Source: Bog-756 sp963727955
Lineage (GTDB): Bacteria; Actinomycetota; Acidimicrobiia; Acidimicrobiales; RAAP-2
Length of the DNA stretch: 64,000 nt
NCBI GenBank assembly: GCA_963727955.1
Contig: CAVSII010000003.1
Coordinates: forward strand, 1-64,000
Reading direction: 5' to 3'
In this document: positions 27,393 to 36,343 of the stretch, piece after piece
Position numbering within the stretch: position 1 is the stretch's first letter
How the letters are laid out: each line of letters opens with the position of its first letter
Translations under genes and position numbers: made by a program
The notes under the pieces: model-generated
The model's input: only the letters and a program-made list of their open reading frames with translations
Told to the model about the DNA's origin: nothing
Database searches by the model: none

Positions 27393-28574
27393 ATGGAGCG
27401 TGAATCAATCGAGAGTCTGGGTGCTCGTGGAGAACGACGTGGGAGAGTGGTCTTCAACAAGGGCGCAGAAGACACCGAAGCACATCTATATCTCTTGCCT
27501 TGGATTGGGCTCAACGATCCGGTCATTTTTGGCGAGGTGGAAGTGGCGCCGGCCCCGATCTCCCTCGACGCCAAACAGCCTTGCACGCCTGCAGCCCGAA
27601 GGATCATGAACTGTTACCGCGGTCTTAGTGGCACGCCAGTCATACCCTGCCTGATGTGGATCGCATGTCGTGGACCATTGGAACTGAGCGCCTCAGACTA
27701 CGAGACGCTTCGCCGACACCGCATTTGCCTGTCAGCAGCTCTAATCATGAACAACAATTACTTTGACAAAAGTGGGAGCGGTCCGATCTGCGACGCTCAC
27801 TGTGACGGCTACTTTCATCGCTTCCAATCTGACGTCACTTACATAAGCCTTTATAGACGTCGACGAGATGGCGTGGATCAGGAGACGTATCCGATCGATC
27901 GATTCTCGGTGACGGTACCTTTGTCGGGGTCATCGCAGCATCAGCACACCATCGATCAATCACTCTTGGATGCCCTGGTGACAACGATCTCGGCTGAGTC
28001 CCACTTGGGTCGAAAACTGGAACTGTCGCTGCCGCCCTTCCTGCAGGCAAATCGGCTCAATGAACAGACGAGCATTCTGGACGATCTCGTCCAGATGGGG
28101 GCTGCGTTTGAGCGCCTGTTCTCTGTAACGGGAGCGATCGGCAAAGGTCTTGCGGACGAGATAACGAGTCTTTTCTCCGAGTTCAGAGGGAAATTTAGTC
28201 AGTGGCATAACGTCAGCTGGAGAGGCAGACAAAGTCGAGACGAGGGGCCCTGGCGGAGACGATGGATACGTGAGTTCTACGATCGGCGGTCAACAATACA
28301 TAGTGGCGTCGCCCGAGAGGGAATGTGGAGCGATTTGTTTCACGCCGTGATCGCCGCCGAGGTCTTCTCGTTGTGCACGAAGATGTACCTTCGTGAGGCA
28401 GGAATTCGACCATTGACCGAAATGGACGGTTGGCGCATGGAGGCACTCGACGATCGAATCGAAGCCCTCTCAGCCAATCCCATCAACCCGACCGTTGCTT
28501 GGGCCAAACCTTTGATTGAGGCTCAGCGCCGCAGGGGGGGACCTGGGGGGCGGGAGGAGTCCCATCGCAAATGA
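27393..28574 (+). CDS. Hypothetical protein with possible C-terminal HEPN domain
   Basis: 393 residues from ATG at 27393 with GGAGG nine bases upstream. The N-terminal two thirds are not recognised. The last 120 residues are helical and contain FYDRRSTIHSGVAREG (about residues 295-310), like the R-x3/4-H motif of HEPN ribonucleases, followed by VIAAEVFSLCTKMYL, as in ApeA-type HEPN proteins. If real, it could be an RNA-targeting defence or stress nuclease. Base composition is more AT-rich than its neighbours, suggesting a foreign source. The HEPN call is an inference from pattern only. Confidence 0.5.
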   Translation: MERESIESLGARGERRGRVVFNKGAEDTEAHLYLLPWIGLNDPVIFGEVEVAPAPISLDAKQPCTPAARRIMNCYRGLSGTPVIPCLMWIACRGPLELSASDYETLRRHRICLSAALIMNNNYFDKSGSGPICDAHCDGYFHRFQSDVTYISLYRRRRDGVDQETYPIDRFSVTVPLSGSSQHQHTIDQSLLDALVTTISAESHLGRKLELSLPPFLQANRLNEQTSILDDLVQMGAAFERLFSVTGAIGKGLADEITSLFSEFRGKFSQWHNVSWRGRQSRDEGPWRRRWIREFYDRRSTIHSGVAREGMWSDLFHAVIAAEVFSLCTKMYLREAGIRPLTEMDGWRMEALDDRIEALSANPINPTVAWAKPLIEAQRRRGGPGGREESHRK

Positions 28575-28625
28575 GGATTGCTCACAATCAGGGGCCGTCT
28601 AATCGGGATCTCATGAGAATGCGCA

Positions 28626-28685
28626 GGGGTGTCTCCTATCGCCGGCTCCGGGCCGCATCGCCGGTGATTATCCACTGGCCCGAGT
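28626..28685 (+). repeat. attC-like site
   Basis: GGTGTCTCCTATCGCCGGCT then CCGGGCCGCATCGCCGGTGA. Confidence 0.65.
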
Positions 28686-28709
28686 TCTTCGTTGGTATGA
28701 AGCAGCGCT

Positions 28710-29270
28710 CTAGATCTCGGGTTGGCCGCTCGGACCGATGAGGGCAACGTCAATCACGCCCTCGGAGAGGAATCCCAGATTCTCGTAATAGGCCCGAAGC
28801 CGGGCATTTGAAGCTGGAGTATCGAGCCGTAACCAGTCTCGACCTCGGTCGGCGGCTGTTGCGTCCGCCCAGTTGAGCATTTCGACCCCGAAGCCCCGGG
28901 GAGCGACATCTCGGTTGGTACAAAGTCGATGCACGTAACCAGAAACAGGTGGGCGCTCCCGCCAGAACAACGGATCCTCCCAGGACAAGGAAAGCGTACC
29001 GAGCACTGCACCCGGTTCGACTGCGAGATACGTTTCGCCACAAATAACCGAGTGCTGAACGATGCTGAATGGGAAGGGATCCCACCATTGCCTGTACCCA
29101 AGGGCAGCCGCTCGATGAGAGGCAGCCGAGAGCAGCCGTTGCACTTCCGGAATATGGTCTTGTCGAGCAACGATAATGTTGCACCCGCTGGAGGTCGATG
29201 CGGCGACTTCGTTGGTCCGATCCACACAGATATCCTGGCACCCCCAGGATCGGCGCATTGCATCCCCCAA
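28710..29270 (-). CDS. GNAT N-acetyltransferase
   Basis: 186 residues. NIIVARQDHIPEVQRLL begins the domain. VSGYVHRLCTNRDVAPRGFG then VEMLNWADATAADRG is the core strand and CoA-binding turn, and WLRLDTPASNARLRAYYENL then GF is the classical last part. Substrate unknown. The start is uncertain: the first 30 residues may be leader. Only about 20 bases separate it from the P-loop gene upstream, with no site between, so the two form one two-gene cassette. Confidence 0.8.
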   Translation of the reverse strand: MGDAMRRSWGCQDICVDRTNEVAASTSSGCNIIVARQDHIPEVQRLLSAASHRAAALGYRQWWDPFPFSIVQHSVICGETYLAVEPGAVLGTLSLSWEDPLFWRERPPVSGYVHRLCTNRDVAPRGFGVEMLNWADATAADRGRDWLRLDTPASNARLRAYYENLGFLSEGVIDVALIGPSGQPEI

Positions 29271-29289
29271 TGCCGATTCAGTGTGATGG

Positions 29290-29802
29290 TTATCCGACTG
29301 TGACTAAGCGGTCGAGCTGCTCCAGCGTTGTCACGTGGTGGAACTCACGTTCCGGCGCATAGCGGTCAACCAACCGGGTCAGTCGTGGCTTCAGCTCCTG
29401 ATCCACATACCAGATTGTCTCAAACAGTCGACGCGTGACTGCCAGGTCATCGCAACCCGCAACAGGATCAGTTCGGTCTGTGCCTTTGGCGATTGCGATC
29501 TGCCGCTCGGCGGCAAGCCAAAAGTGCATCCACAACGGCAAGTCCACGAAAATGATCGTGTCAGAAAGCACGATCCGATCTTCTAGAGACGGCCACGGCC
29601 CCCAACCGTCGATAATCCAGCGGTCGCCAGCCATTACGATACGGAGCTGTTTCGAAACATCTGCTTCTGAGGCTGGCTCCCAGCCCGGCTCCCACTGAAT
29701 CTGGTCGACAGAACACCAGGCAAGATCGTGGCGTTCAGCAAGCCTTTTGGCAAGGGTCGACTTGCCGCCACCCCCGTTTCCTATTACGACGACGCGTCCC
29801 AT
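29290..29802 (-). CDS. P-loop kinase, adenylate-kinase-like (topology-modulation type)
   Basis: 170 residues. VVVIGNGGGGKSTLAKRLAE is the Walker A loop. LAWCSVDQIQWEPGW, RWIIDGWGPW and IIFVDLPLWMHFWLA correspond to the substrate and Walker B segments of the AAA_17/FlaR-like small kinases. A nucleotide or small-molecule kinase is expected. It is upstream of the GNAT gene on the same strand, a probable two-gene operon. Confidence 0.8.
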   Translation of the reverse strand: MGRVVVIGNGGGGKSTLAKRLAERHDLAWCSVDQIQWEPGWEPASEADVSKQLRIVMAGDRWIIDGWGPWPSLEDRIVLSDTIIFVDLPLWMHFWLAAERQIAIAKGTDRTDPVAGCDDLAVTRRLFETIWYVDQELKPRLTRLVDRYAPEREFHHVTTLEQLDRLVTVG

Positions 29803-29919
29803 GACGTAAGCGTACTTTCAGCACTCGGATATTCCCTCAGTATGGAACGGCCGGCTCCTCCGGCATCCGCATTTACGTGGATCATTCACTTATGCGGTGA
29901 ACGGAGGAAGGAGCCAGCC

Positions 29920-30544
29920 GTGTCCAGTATTGCCCATCGAGGGTTCGTCCATCTGGGGATGGACGTATCAAAGGATTCAATTTGCCGTGGCGGTCTTGTC
30001 GCCCGATCGGGACACCGCCGAGGTCGACAAGATCTTCCACGACACCGACTCGGTCCGCCGGCTGATCAAGCGGCTGGGAAAGCCAAAGGAGATCTGGGCC
30101 TGCTACGAGGCGGGCCCGACCGGCTACGACCTCCAACGCCTGCTCACCTCCATGGGGGTGCGTTGTGACGTGGTGGCCCCCTCCCTCATCCCCAAAGGTT
30201 CGGGAGACCGGGTCAAGACAGACCGCAGGGACGCCCGGCGACTGGCCGGGCTGCATCGGGCCGGCGAACTCACCTCGATCGCCATCCCCACGCCGGCCCA
30301 AGAAGGAGTCCGCGATCTCTGTCGGACCCGGAGTGACATGGTCCAGGACCTGACCCGGGCCCGTAACCGCCTGAGTGGGTTCCTGTTGCGTCACAGCATG
30401 GTGTGGCGGGGAGGATCACCATGGACCGAACGACATCGGCGGTGGCTGGCCACATTGTCCTTCGACGCGATCGGCGCCGTGTCTGACCGAGCCCTCCACG
30501 ACGCGCCGGAGCACCGCCGCAGCAGATCCGATCCTCGCCGGTGA
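29920..30544 (+). mobile_element. IS110-family transposase, frameshifted and 3'-truncated
   Basis: GTG at 29920 follows GGAGGAAGGAG. LGMDVSK (first Asp of the DEDD site) is in the first frame. A one-base shift near 29980 leads into FAVAVLSPDRDTAEVDKIF, CYEAGPTGYDLQRLL (Glu) and DRVKTDRRDARRLAG (two Asp). The N-terminal RuvC-like domain ends around LATLSFDA. The C-terminal Ser-containing transposase domain is missing and the frame ends in unrelated sequence. It is a dead fragment within the cassette array, next to the P-loop kinase gene. Confidence 0.8.
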
Positions 30545-30905
30545 TATGCCCACCATCTCTCCTCGTGAGGATGTCATGGGCGCCCCTATTCAGAGGCAAC
30601 TACCTGCGCATGGCTTTACTGCGATTTCGACACGCGTACATCATCGTGGCGGTTCTCGGATCCACTGCGCTCCGGCGCGTCGCCGATGGATCGCTCGGCC
30701 ACCTCCTCCATCCGCACGGAGAGACGAGTAGCAGCCTCCACCCCGACGTCAACACCGTTCGTCCTCACCCTTCGGGTTCCGGGCGCTCCGTGTTGACCTC
30801 GGGGCCCCGTCGACTGCTCAAAAACAATCAAACGCCGCAGCACCTCTGGTGCGTCGCGGTCAAAAGACAGTGAAAAGGATCTCCACGCGGGAGGTTGACA
30901 GGCCG
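30545..30905. other. Non-coding remainder after the IS110 fragment
   Basis: No reading frame here looks like a protein by motif, start or codon pattern. It is probably scrambled DNA left by the IS insertion and deletion. Confidence 0.4.
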
Positions 30906-30958
30906 TTCCACATCATCACCGGATATGCCTGCCACCGACCGGCACTTGGAGGGCACCC
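30906..30958 (+). repeat. attC-like site, long form
   Basis: TTCCACATCATCACCGGATA, TGCCTGCCACCGACCGGCAC, TTGGAGGGCACCC; the right arm is intact, the left arm shortened. Confidence 0.8.
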
Positions 30959-31126
30959 AACACGGCGTGAGCGAGAGCAATGTCCAGAATCGAGGCTGCA
31001 GGGTTCGATCAATCGTTCGCGTCGTCGTTGAAGAGAGAGCCCTTCACGGTAGCGGAACGGGAGTTGCGAGGGGAGAGGTGACGGTCGATCGATGCAATAA
31101 TGAATTCCAGCGACAGCGTCGGTCGC

Positions 31127-32383
31127 TCAGAGCGAGTCGTGGGAGTTGGGCAACGACGACGTCTGCCACGTGACTCCCACGCACATCTCGTCGGATGATC
31201 CGTCGCCGAAGGTGACGAAATGCGGCGGCGCCTTGCGGAGGATCGGCAACTCTTGCTCCAGCTCGGCATCGTAGCTGCAGTTGATCTGTATTTGTTCGCC
31301 GCGACTCACCGGGATGGGCGCCACGTTGTACGCCTTTTGGTAGTTGAAGTTGTAGTTCGGGACGCTCAGGATAGTCCTGGCTTGTGGCGTCCCCGGATTG
31401 AGCACCATCGTGAACGCAACCCCCAACAGGTGCATGTGCGGCTGGATTCTGTCGATGTAGCCGTTCGATCCGACCGGCCAGGTGCACGTGGCCGTGTCAC
31501 CGACGGGCGGGGCGTCCGGGTTTTCACCGCATATCTGGTCGATGCCCTTGGCCATCTCAACGCCGCCAGCACCGAAGCGCTGGTTCAGGTAGTTGAGGGA
31601 CGCCTGATAGTTGCACAGCGGCCCGGTCACACCGACCGGGCATGGGATGTTCGGCGGGGCGACCAGGTATTGGGATTGCATCGGCAAGAGAGGCGTAGAC
31701 ACCGGTACCGTGTGGAGCACAAGCTGGTTCGTGACCGGCTTGTCGCCCACCAGCAGGTTGTAGTGCACCTGCTCGATCACCAGACTCCCCTTGGGCAGCG
31801 AGATCCCCGTGCCCTTGGGGAGCACGTCTTCGCCGTGCCCAGGCGCCCACACGCTCAGGAATGGGGTGCTCATGAAGGCGGCGAGCGACGCATTGGGGAG
31901 CGCTGGCGCGCCGAAGCACGTCCATCCCTTGCCACTGCTGGCCGCATTGGCGGCGATGGCCTGGGCCGTCATGGAAGGAGGCACCAGGGCGAGCACGGCG
32001 TGGTGGACCTCGGAACTGCCGGGTTTGAACTGGCTCGAGATCACGTATGAGTCCTGGGTGATGTGCGGGTTGACCAAGCTGCAGTGGTAGTCGTCGGTCG
32101 CCCCCGCGGCCGCATAGGGCTTGTACCTCGGTGATGCCACCGACACGGTGTAGACAGGCGTATGCGACGACGGGTGCGCCTCGGTCGACCCCGAGGTGAC
32201 CATCAGCGCCACCGCGCCGAGCGCGCCCGCCACGAGCACCACGGCGATAGCCACGATCACGGCCCGCGGCATGCCCATGGAGCCGGCCAGGCGGCGCCGC
32301 TTCGGGGTGACGGGCCCTCGTGACGCCCCGTCGTCCGCTCGGTCAGCAGAGTGCCTGTCGGCGTGTTCAATGAGATCGGTCAT
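31127..32383 (-). CDS. Membrane-anchored copper type II ascorbate-dependent monooxygenase-like protein
   Basis: 418 residues from ATG at 32383 with GGGAG just upstream. A cytoplasmic basic N terminus leads to one membrane helix (about residues 40-62). Outside, VHHAVLALVPPS (His127-His128), EQVHYN (His207), QPHMHLLG (His316, His318) and SSDEMCVG (Met400) reproduce the CuH and CuM ligand pattern of peptidylglycine- and dopamine-monooxygenase relatives. The substrate of bacterial members is generally unknown. Conserved cysteines suggest disulphides. It fills its own cassette. Confidence 0.78.
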   Translation of the reverse strand: MTDLIEHADRHSADRADDGASRGPVTPKRRRLAGSMGMPRAVIVAIAVVLVAGALGAVALMVTSGSTEAHPSSHTPVYTVSVASPRYKPYAAAGATDDYHCSLVNPHITQDSYVISSQFKPGSSEVHHAVLALVPPSMTAQAIAANAASSGKGWTCFGAPALPNASLAAFMSTPFLSVWAPGHGEDVLPKGTGISLPKGSLVIEQVHYNLLVGDKPVTNQLVLHTVPVSTPLLPMQSQYLVAPPNIPCPVGVTGPLCNYQASLNYLNQRFGAGGVEMAKGIDQICGENPDAPPVGDTATCTWPVGSNGYIDRIQPHMHLLGVAFTMVLNPGTPQARTILSVPNYNFNYQKAYNVAPIPVSRGEQIQINCSYDAELEQELPILRKAPPHFVTFGDGSSDEMCVGVTWQTSSLPNSHDSL

Positions 32384-32648
32384 GGTCTCCCGTCCCCGTC
32401 CTGGCACAGACTCGGCGTGTTACCCCAACCCGAGTGTGCCTGGTGCAAGGCTAACCCACGCCTGGACAGAATGCTCTGGTAGCGGGGGGACCCGCCCAGG
32501 GAGCCGCAGGAGTCGGCGCCCACGGTCGTCAGCTTGTTGTCGGTGCCGACTACGAACGACGATGGCGCCGGCCACGCCACCGATCACCACGCCGACCGTT
32601 CCGCCGTCGGGAACTTGGGAGTCTTTATTATGAATCGAGCCTGACGTG
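32384..32648. other. Upstream region of the monooxygenase gene
   Basis: About 265 bases between the monooxygenase start and the next site. I see no convincing gene; it presumably holds the promoter. Confidence 0.35.
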
Positions 32649-32733
32649 CATGTCGCCGATCACCGGATCGGGGCGCGTTGTTAAGGCTCCGGTGCTTGCT
32701 GCCCGCTAACTGCCCCGCAACGGCACGATGGGG
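32649..32733 (+). repeat. attC-like site, long form
   Basis: ATGTCGCCGATCACCGGATC, GGGGCGCGTTGTTAAGG, then CCCGCTAACTGCCCCGCAAC, GGCACGATGG. CGGGGC pairs with GCCCCG and GTTA with TAAC. Confidence 0.9.
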
Positions 32734-32819
32734 ATCTCTCTAGCGCCCGTTTCGCTGCCGCGTTATGGGGCGCTCGTTCTGCTCGGATCTGCCTGTCTTC
32801 GACGGGCGCCGATCGGCAG

Positions 32820-33065
32820 TTATGGCGTTCCGCGCTCGCTATTCGGAAGTGGTGACGCGATTCCGGTCACGTGGGCGGCGTGGGTCGTGCCGTTTTGACG
32901 GCGGCAAAGCGATGCGACCTCGGAGGCGCTCGCTGCAGTCGGATAGAAGGCGCCGGTTCCAACGATATCGACTCCGCGGCCGCAGACGGGACACTCGTAG
33001 GTCCGCGTGAGCGTGTGCCGCGGGAGTGGCCGGGGCCCAGAGCCACCGCCATGCGCGGCGAGCAC
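32820..33065 (-). CDS. Possible small cysteine-containing protein
   Basis: About 60-80 residues with YECPVCGRGVDIVGTGAF and a second Cys in SEVASLCRRQNG. The CPVCG knuckle suggests a zinc-binding microprotein, but the GTG at 33065 has no good ribosome binding site and the N-terminal part is low complexity. It lies between the sites at 32649 and 33098, where a cassette gene is expected. Confidence 0.35.
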   Translation of the reverse strand: MLAAHGGGSGPRPLPRHTLTRTYECPVCGRGVDIVGTGAFYPTAASASEVASLCRRQNGTTHAAHVTGIASPLPNSERGTP

Positions 33066-33097
33066 GGGACCGTAAGCGCATCGGCATCATCGAATGG

Positions 33098-33128
33098 TGC
33101 CCGATCCCGGAACGGATTACACCACCCC
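33098..33128 (+). repeat. attC-like site, degenerate
   Basis: GGTGCCCGATCCCGGAACGG then ATTACACCACC. Weak match. Confidence 0.35.
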
Positions 33129-33145
33129 GATCGGCAGATCGGGCG

Positions 33146-33730
33146 CTACGGCGACGGGGCCGCAGGCGGAAATCTGTAGAAGATATGGGGACGGAGCCAG
33201 TGTCCCGTTGGAACGTTGGGGTGCTCGAAGTCCGACGACGGATCGCGAATCATGCCGAGGCGTTCCATTACCTTCCACGACCGGACGTTGTCTGGGTTGG
33301 TGAAGGAAACGATCTCGTCAAGACCGACCTCTTCGAGTCCGTAGCGAACCGCACTACGAGCCGCCTCGGTCACGAATCCGTAGCCCCAGTGCTCGCGGGC
33401 TAGGCGCCATCCGACTTCGACCGCAGGCGTGAAGGGAGCGTCAAACGGCACTCGGTGCAACCCGACAAAGCCAATGAACGGCGAGTGGTTCGGCACCTCT
33501 ACGGCCCACAGACCGAAACCGCAGTCGTCGAACTCCTCCTCGATCCGCGCCACGAATGCGTCGCTCTCCTCTCGGCTCATGGTCTTCTGCATGTGCGCCA
33601 TTACGTCGGGATCGGCGTTGAGTTCGGCAAAGGGTGCTAGGTCTTCGGCGCGCCAACGCCGCAACACGAGGCGTTGAGTCCGCAGTGTCGGGCCCCTCGC
33701 ATCGGACGCGAGGTCTCGATCGGGATACAC
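33146..33730 (-). CDS. GNAT acetyltransferase, RimJ/RimL type
   Basis: 194 residues. LRTQRLVLRRWRAEDLAPFA is the standard start of this subgroup. VEVGWRLAREHWGYGFVTEA then ARSAVRYG is the CoA-binding region, and FTNPDNVRSWKVMERLGMI the end of the core. These enzymes acetylate N-terminal amino groups, amino acids or antibiotics. Substrate unknown. It lies next to the attC-like site that was later split by the recombinase element. Confidence 0.88.
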   Translation of the reverse strand: MYPDRDLASDARGPTLRTQRLVLRRWRAEDLAPFAELNADPDVMAHMQKTMSREESDAFVARIEEEFDDCGFGLWAVEVPNHSPFIGFVGLHRVPFDAPFTPAVEVGWRLAREHWGYGFVTEAARSAVRYGLEEVGLDEIVSFTNPDNVRSWKVMERLGMIRDPSSDFEHPNVPTGHWLRPHIFYRFPPAAPSP

Positions 33731-33835
33731 GAGCGTATATTGCCCGATCCGGCGTGATCTTGCGAGAGTTCGGGCCGCACAGAACCCACCAGCCCGGGTG
33801 CCCCAGAACGTGCATCCCCGAAGGACGCGCCACGG

Positions 33836-33849
33836 GTATCACCTAACGC
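33836..33849 (+). repeat. Left fragment of attC-like site split by a mobile element
   Basis: GTATCACCTAACGC. Joined to CCGGGAGCGGCGCGGTTATC at 36266 it would rebuild a normal left arm. TAACGC (33844-33849) recurs on the other side of the element. Confidence 0.7.
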
Positions 33850-33927
33850 TTAATACACATGTGATCCTTCTGGCATCTCAGTGCTTTCTGTCCAGTGCTG
33901 GGAGCATGCCCGGATGAATAACTTCCC

Positions 33928-34958
33928 GTGCATGACCAGATCAATCTCGGCCACCGGAGAGACCCGATTCGCGCTCGGCGAACCCTGGTGGATTCCTACC
34001 TGGAGTTCGTGGCCGGTCGGGCCAGACCGAACACGTTGCGGGCGGTGGCCTTCGACCTGAAGACCTTCTTCACCGTCGTCGAGAAGGACCCGGTCGCGGT
34101 TGTGCCTGCCGATGTATTCGAGTTCCTCGCCGACCAGAGGGGTGACCGCGCCATCGTTCGCCTGGCCGACGGTGAGTCGGGACTCTCCGCCCGCACGATC
34201 GCCCGGCGGCTGTCCTCGGTGTCGGGCTTCTATGCGTACTTGGTGGCCAGAGGCGACACGCCGATCGAGACCAACCCGGTGCCTCGAGGACTGTCGACCC
34301 GGCGCCGTGGCGGGCGGGTGCGGACCGTTCCTCTGGTCAGAGTGCCTCGGACCTTGCCGAAGATCCTGTCGCCGGCTGAGGTCGACGGCTTGGTCGGTGC
34401 ACTCCGCACCCACCGGGACAAGGCGATGGTGTTTGCCATGTTGCTCGGCGGCCTCCGGCGTTGCGAGGTCCTCGGCCTGCGCCTCGCCGACGTCCAGGTT
34501 GCCGAGCGGTCGCTGTTCATCGCCGAAGGCAAAGGAGGCCACGAACGGGTAGTCCCCATCTCCAACACCTTCTTCGCCGAGCTCGGGGAGTACCTGGTCC
34601 ACGAGCGGCCGAAGGACGCGTCCACCGACAAGGTGTTCGTCACCTTGAAGGGCCCGAGCCGAGGGCCAAGGTCTGAGCGCCCAGGGCGTGGAGACGATCT
34701 TCTTGAGTGCCCGGCAACGGGCCGGCCCTCGAGCGAGCGACGTGTCACCAGCTCCGGCACACCTGTCTGACCCGGCTGCGGGAAGCGGGCATGGCCTTGG
34801 AGGCGGTCCAGGCTCAGGCCGGTCACATCTCGATCGAGTCGACCCGGATCTACCTGCACCTGACCAACGACTGGCTGGCCAACGAGTACCACCAGGCGAT
34901 CACGGCCGTCGATGCCCACGCAGCCGAGTTCCATGCCATGTGGGCGGTGTCCCAATGA
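33928..34958 (+). pseudogene. Tyrosine recombinase A of the inserted element, frameshifted
   Basis: The main frame (33928 to about 34660) contains the SAM-like DNA-binding half (YLEFVAGRARPNTLRAVAFD) and the first catalytic region LGGLRRCEVLGLRLADVQV. Two single-base shifts near 34665 and 34735 are needed to reach CHQLRHTCLTRLREAG and STRIYLHLTNDW, with His-x-x-Arg and the nucleophilic Tyr. All catalytic residues survive. About 340 residues when repaired. The stop TGA overlaps the next gene's ATG. Confidence 0.75.
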
Positions 34959-36244
34959 GCATCGCCGAAGCGTTCCCCGACCCCTGGATCCCGAATGACG
35001 AGTCCCACCGGGAGTGGGCAGTGCTATCGGCGGAGGCCCCGCAGCTGGCGGCCACCATGCGCCGCTACCTGGTCCAGCTCACCACCTTCCTCGCCCCCGG
35101 AGCGTGGACGTGGCCGACTCCACCCTGCGCCAGTTGGCCCGGTGGCTGGTGGCCGAGACCGACGTGGTGACCGTGGCCGACATCACCCGGCGACACGTCG
35201 AGGACTACAAGGTCTGGCTGGCCGCCCAGCCCGGCTGCAAGGGCCCGACCCTGGCCAAGAACACCCAACGCCAGCGTCTTGGAGATGATCCGGATCTTCC
35301 TCGAGCGGCTCATCGAGTGGGACTGGCCCGAGGCCCACCACCGGAACCCGATTCTTCACGGTGACATCCCTCCTCGCCCCGAGCCCCTGCCCAAGTTCCT
35401 CTCCGATGAGGACGCGGCCAAGCTCATGGCCGCAGCCCACGCCCACCGCCTGCCCCGCTATCGATTGGTGGTGGTGATGCTCTATCGGACCGGCATGCGG
35501 GCCACCGAACTCTGCGAACTGGCCGACGATGCCATCACGGTGCTCGGAGACTCCCACTGGCTCCGGATCCCCGTCGGCAAACTACGCAACGACCGGATGA
35601 TCCCGCTCCACGCCGAACTCGTCCCGCTGCTGGCTGCGTGGACGGCCGAGAATCACGAGCACATCCGAGCACAGAAGCGGCTGCTGGCTGACGGGCACGC
35701 ACCGCTCGACCGACGCACCGTCCACCGCATCGTGGCCACGACAGCCAAAAAGGCGGGCATCGGCCATGCCTATCCCCACCAGCTCCGTCACACGCTGGCC
35801 ACCCAGGCCATCAACCGGGGCATGCGCCTCGAAACCATCGCCGAGATGCTCGGCCATCGGTCGATGGACATGACCCTCGTCTATGCCCGCATCGCCAACC
35901 GGGTGGTGGCCGACGAGTACGCCGCCGTCATGGATCAGATCGACGCGCTCTACAAGACCGCAGGTCCTTCAGCCGCCCTCCCGGCCGAGATCGAGACAGC
36001 GGCCATGACCCGGCCCCGAAATGAGACCGAAGGCCGCATGCTCGGCAACGGCCTGTGCACCCGGCCAACTGAACTCGACTGCAGGATCGAATCCGCCTGC
36101 GAGACCTGTGCTTACTTCCGGACCGGTCCCGAGTTCGTGCCTGTCCTGCTCCGCCAACGGGACCACGCCAAAGCTCAGGATCAATCAGACAGAGCTGCCC
36201 TCTTCGAGAACCTCGTCACCCGAGCAACCGAGGAGTCGGCTTGA
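34955..36244 (+). pseudogene. Tyrosine recombinase B of the inserted element, frameshifted
   Basis: It starts at ATG 34955, overlapping recombinase A by 4 bases. The N-terminal pieces (WAVLSAEAPQLAATMRRYLV; DVADSTLRQLARWLVAETDV) lie in different frames, with shifts near 35095 and 35270. From 35279 the frame is clean: MLYRTGMRATELCELADD (catalytic Arg), AYPHQLRHTLATQA (HxxR), EMLGHRSMDMTLVYARI (Tyr). The tail has paired cysteines (CRIESACETCAYF), common in the second recombinase of such pairs. It lacks the extra helix that distinguishes IntI. Confidence 0.78.
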
Positions 36245-36259
36245 CACGGATTACATGTA

Positions 36260-36315
36260 TAACGCCGGGAGCGGCGCGGTTATCGCCTGCCACCGAACGG
36301 CATCACATCGGGAAC
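36260..36315 (+). repeat. attC-like site, right part after the element
   Basis: TAACGCCGGGAGCGGCGCGG, TTATCGCCTGCCACCGAACG, GCATCACATCGGG. A full long-form site apart from the displaced left end. Confidence 0.85.
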
Positions 36316-36343
36316 CGTCGCCCGACCGTCATATCCTTCAGAT

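Larger units (their letters stand above)
33850..36259 (+). mobile_element. Two-recombinase tyrosine-recombinase element (Tn554/RIT-like) inside an attC-like site
   Basis: A 2.4-kb element bounded by TAACGC on both sides (33844-33849 and 36260-36265) and by imperfect inverted ends: CACATGTGATCC at 33856-33867 against the complement of GGATTACATGTA at 36248-36259, 10 of 12 matching. It carries two overlapping tyrosine-recombinase genes, both frameshifted. Tn554-like and RIT elements carry two or three such genes in tandem and insert site-specifically. No third gene is visible. The 6-base flanks could be the recombination core. Confidence 0.7.

Noticed and set aside
30545..30905. A gene after the IS110 fragment
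   Set aside because: The open frames there have no protein-like composition, start signal or family motif.
33928..36244. The tyrosine recombinases as the integron integrase
   Set aside because: There are two overlapping recombinases within an element that has its own inverted ends and flanking TAACGC, the layout of Tn554/RIT-type elements. The intact catalytic half shows no IntI-specific insertion.
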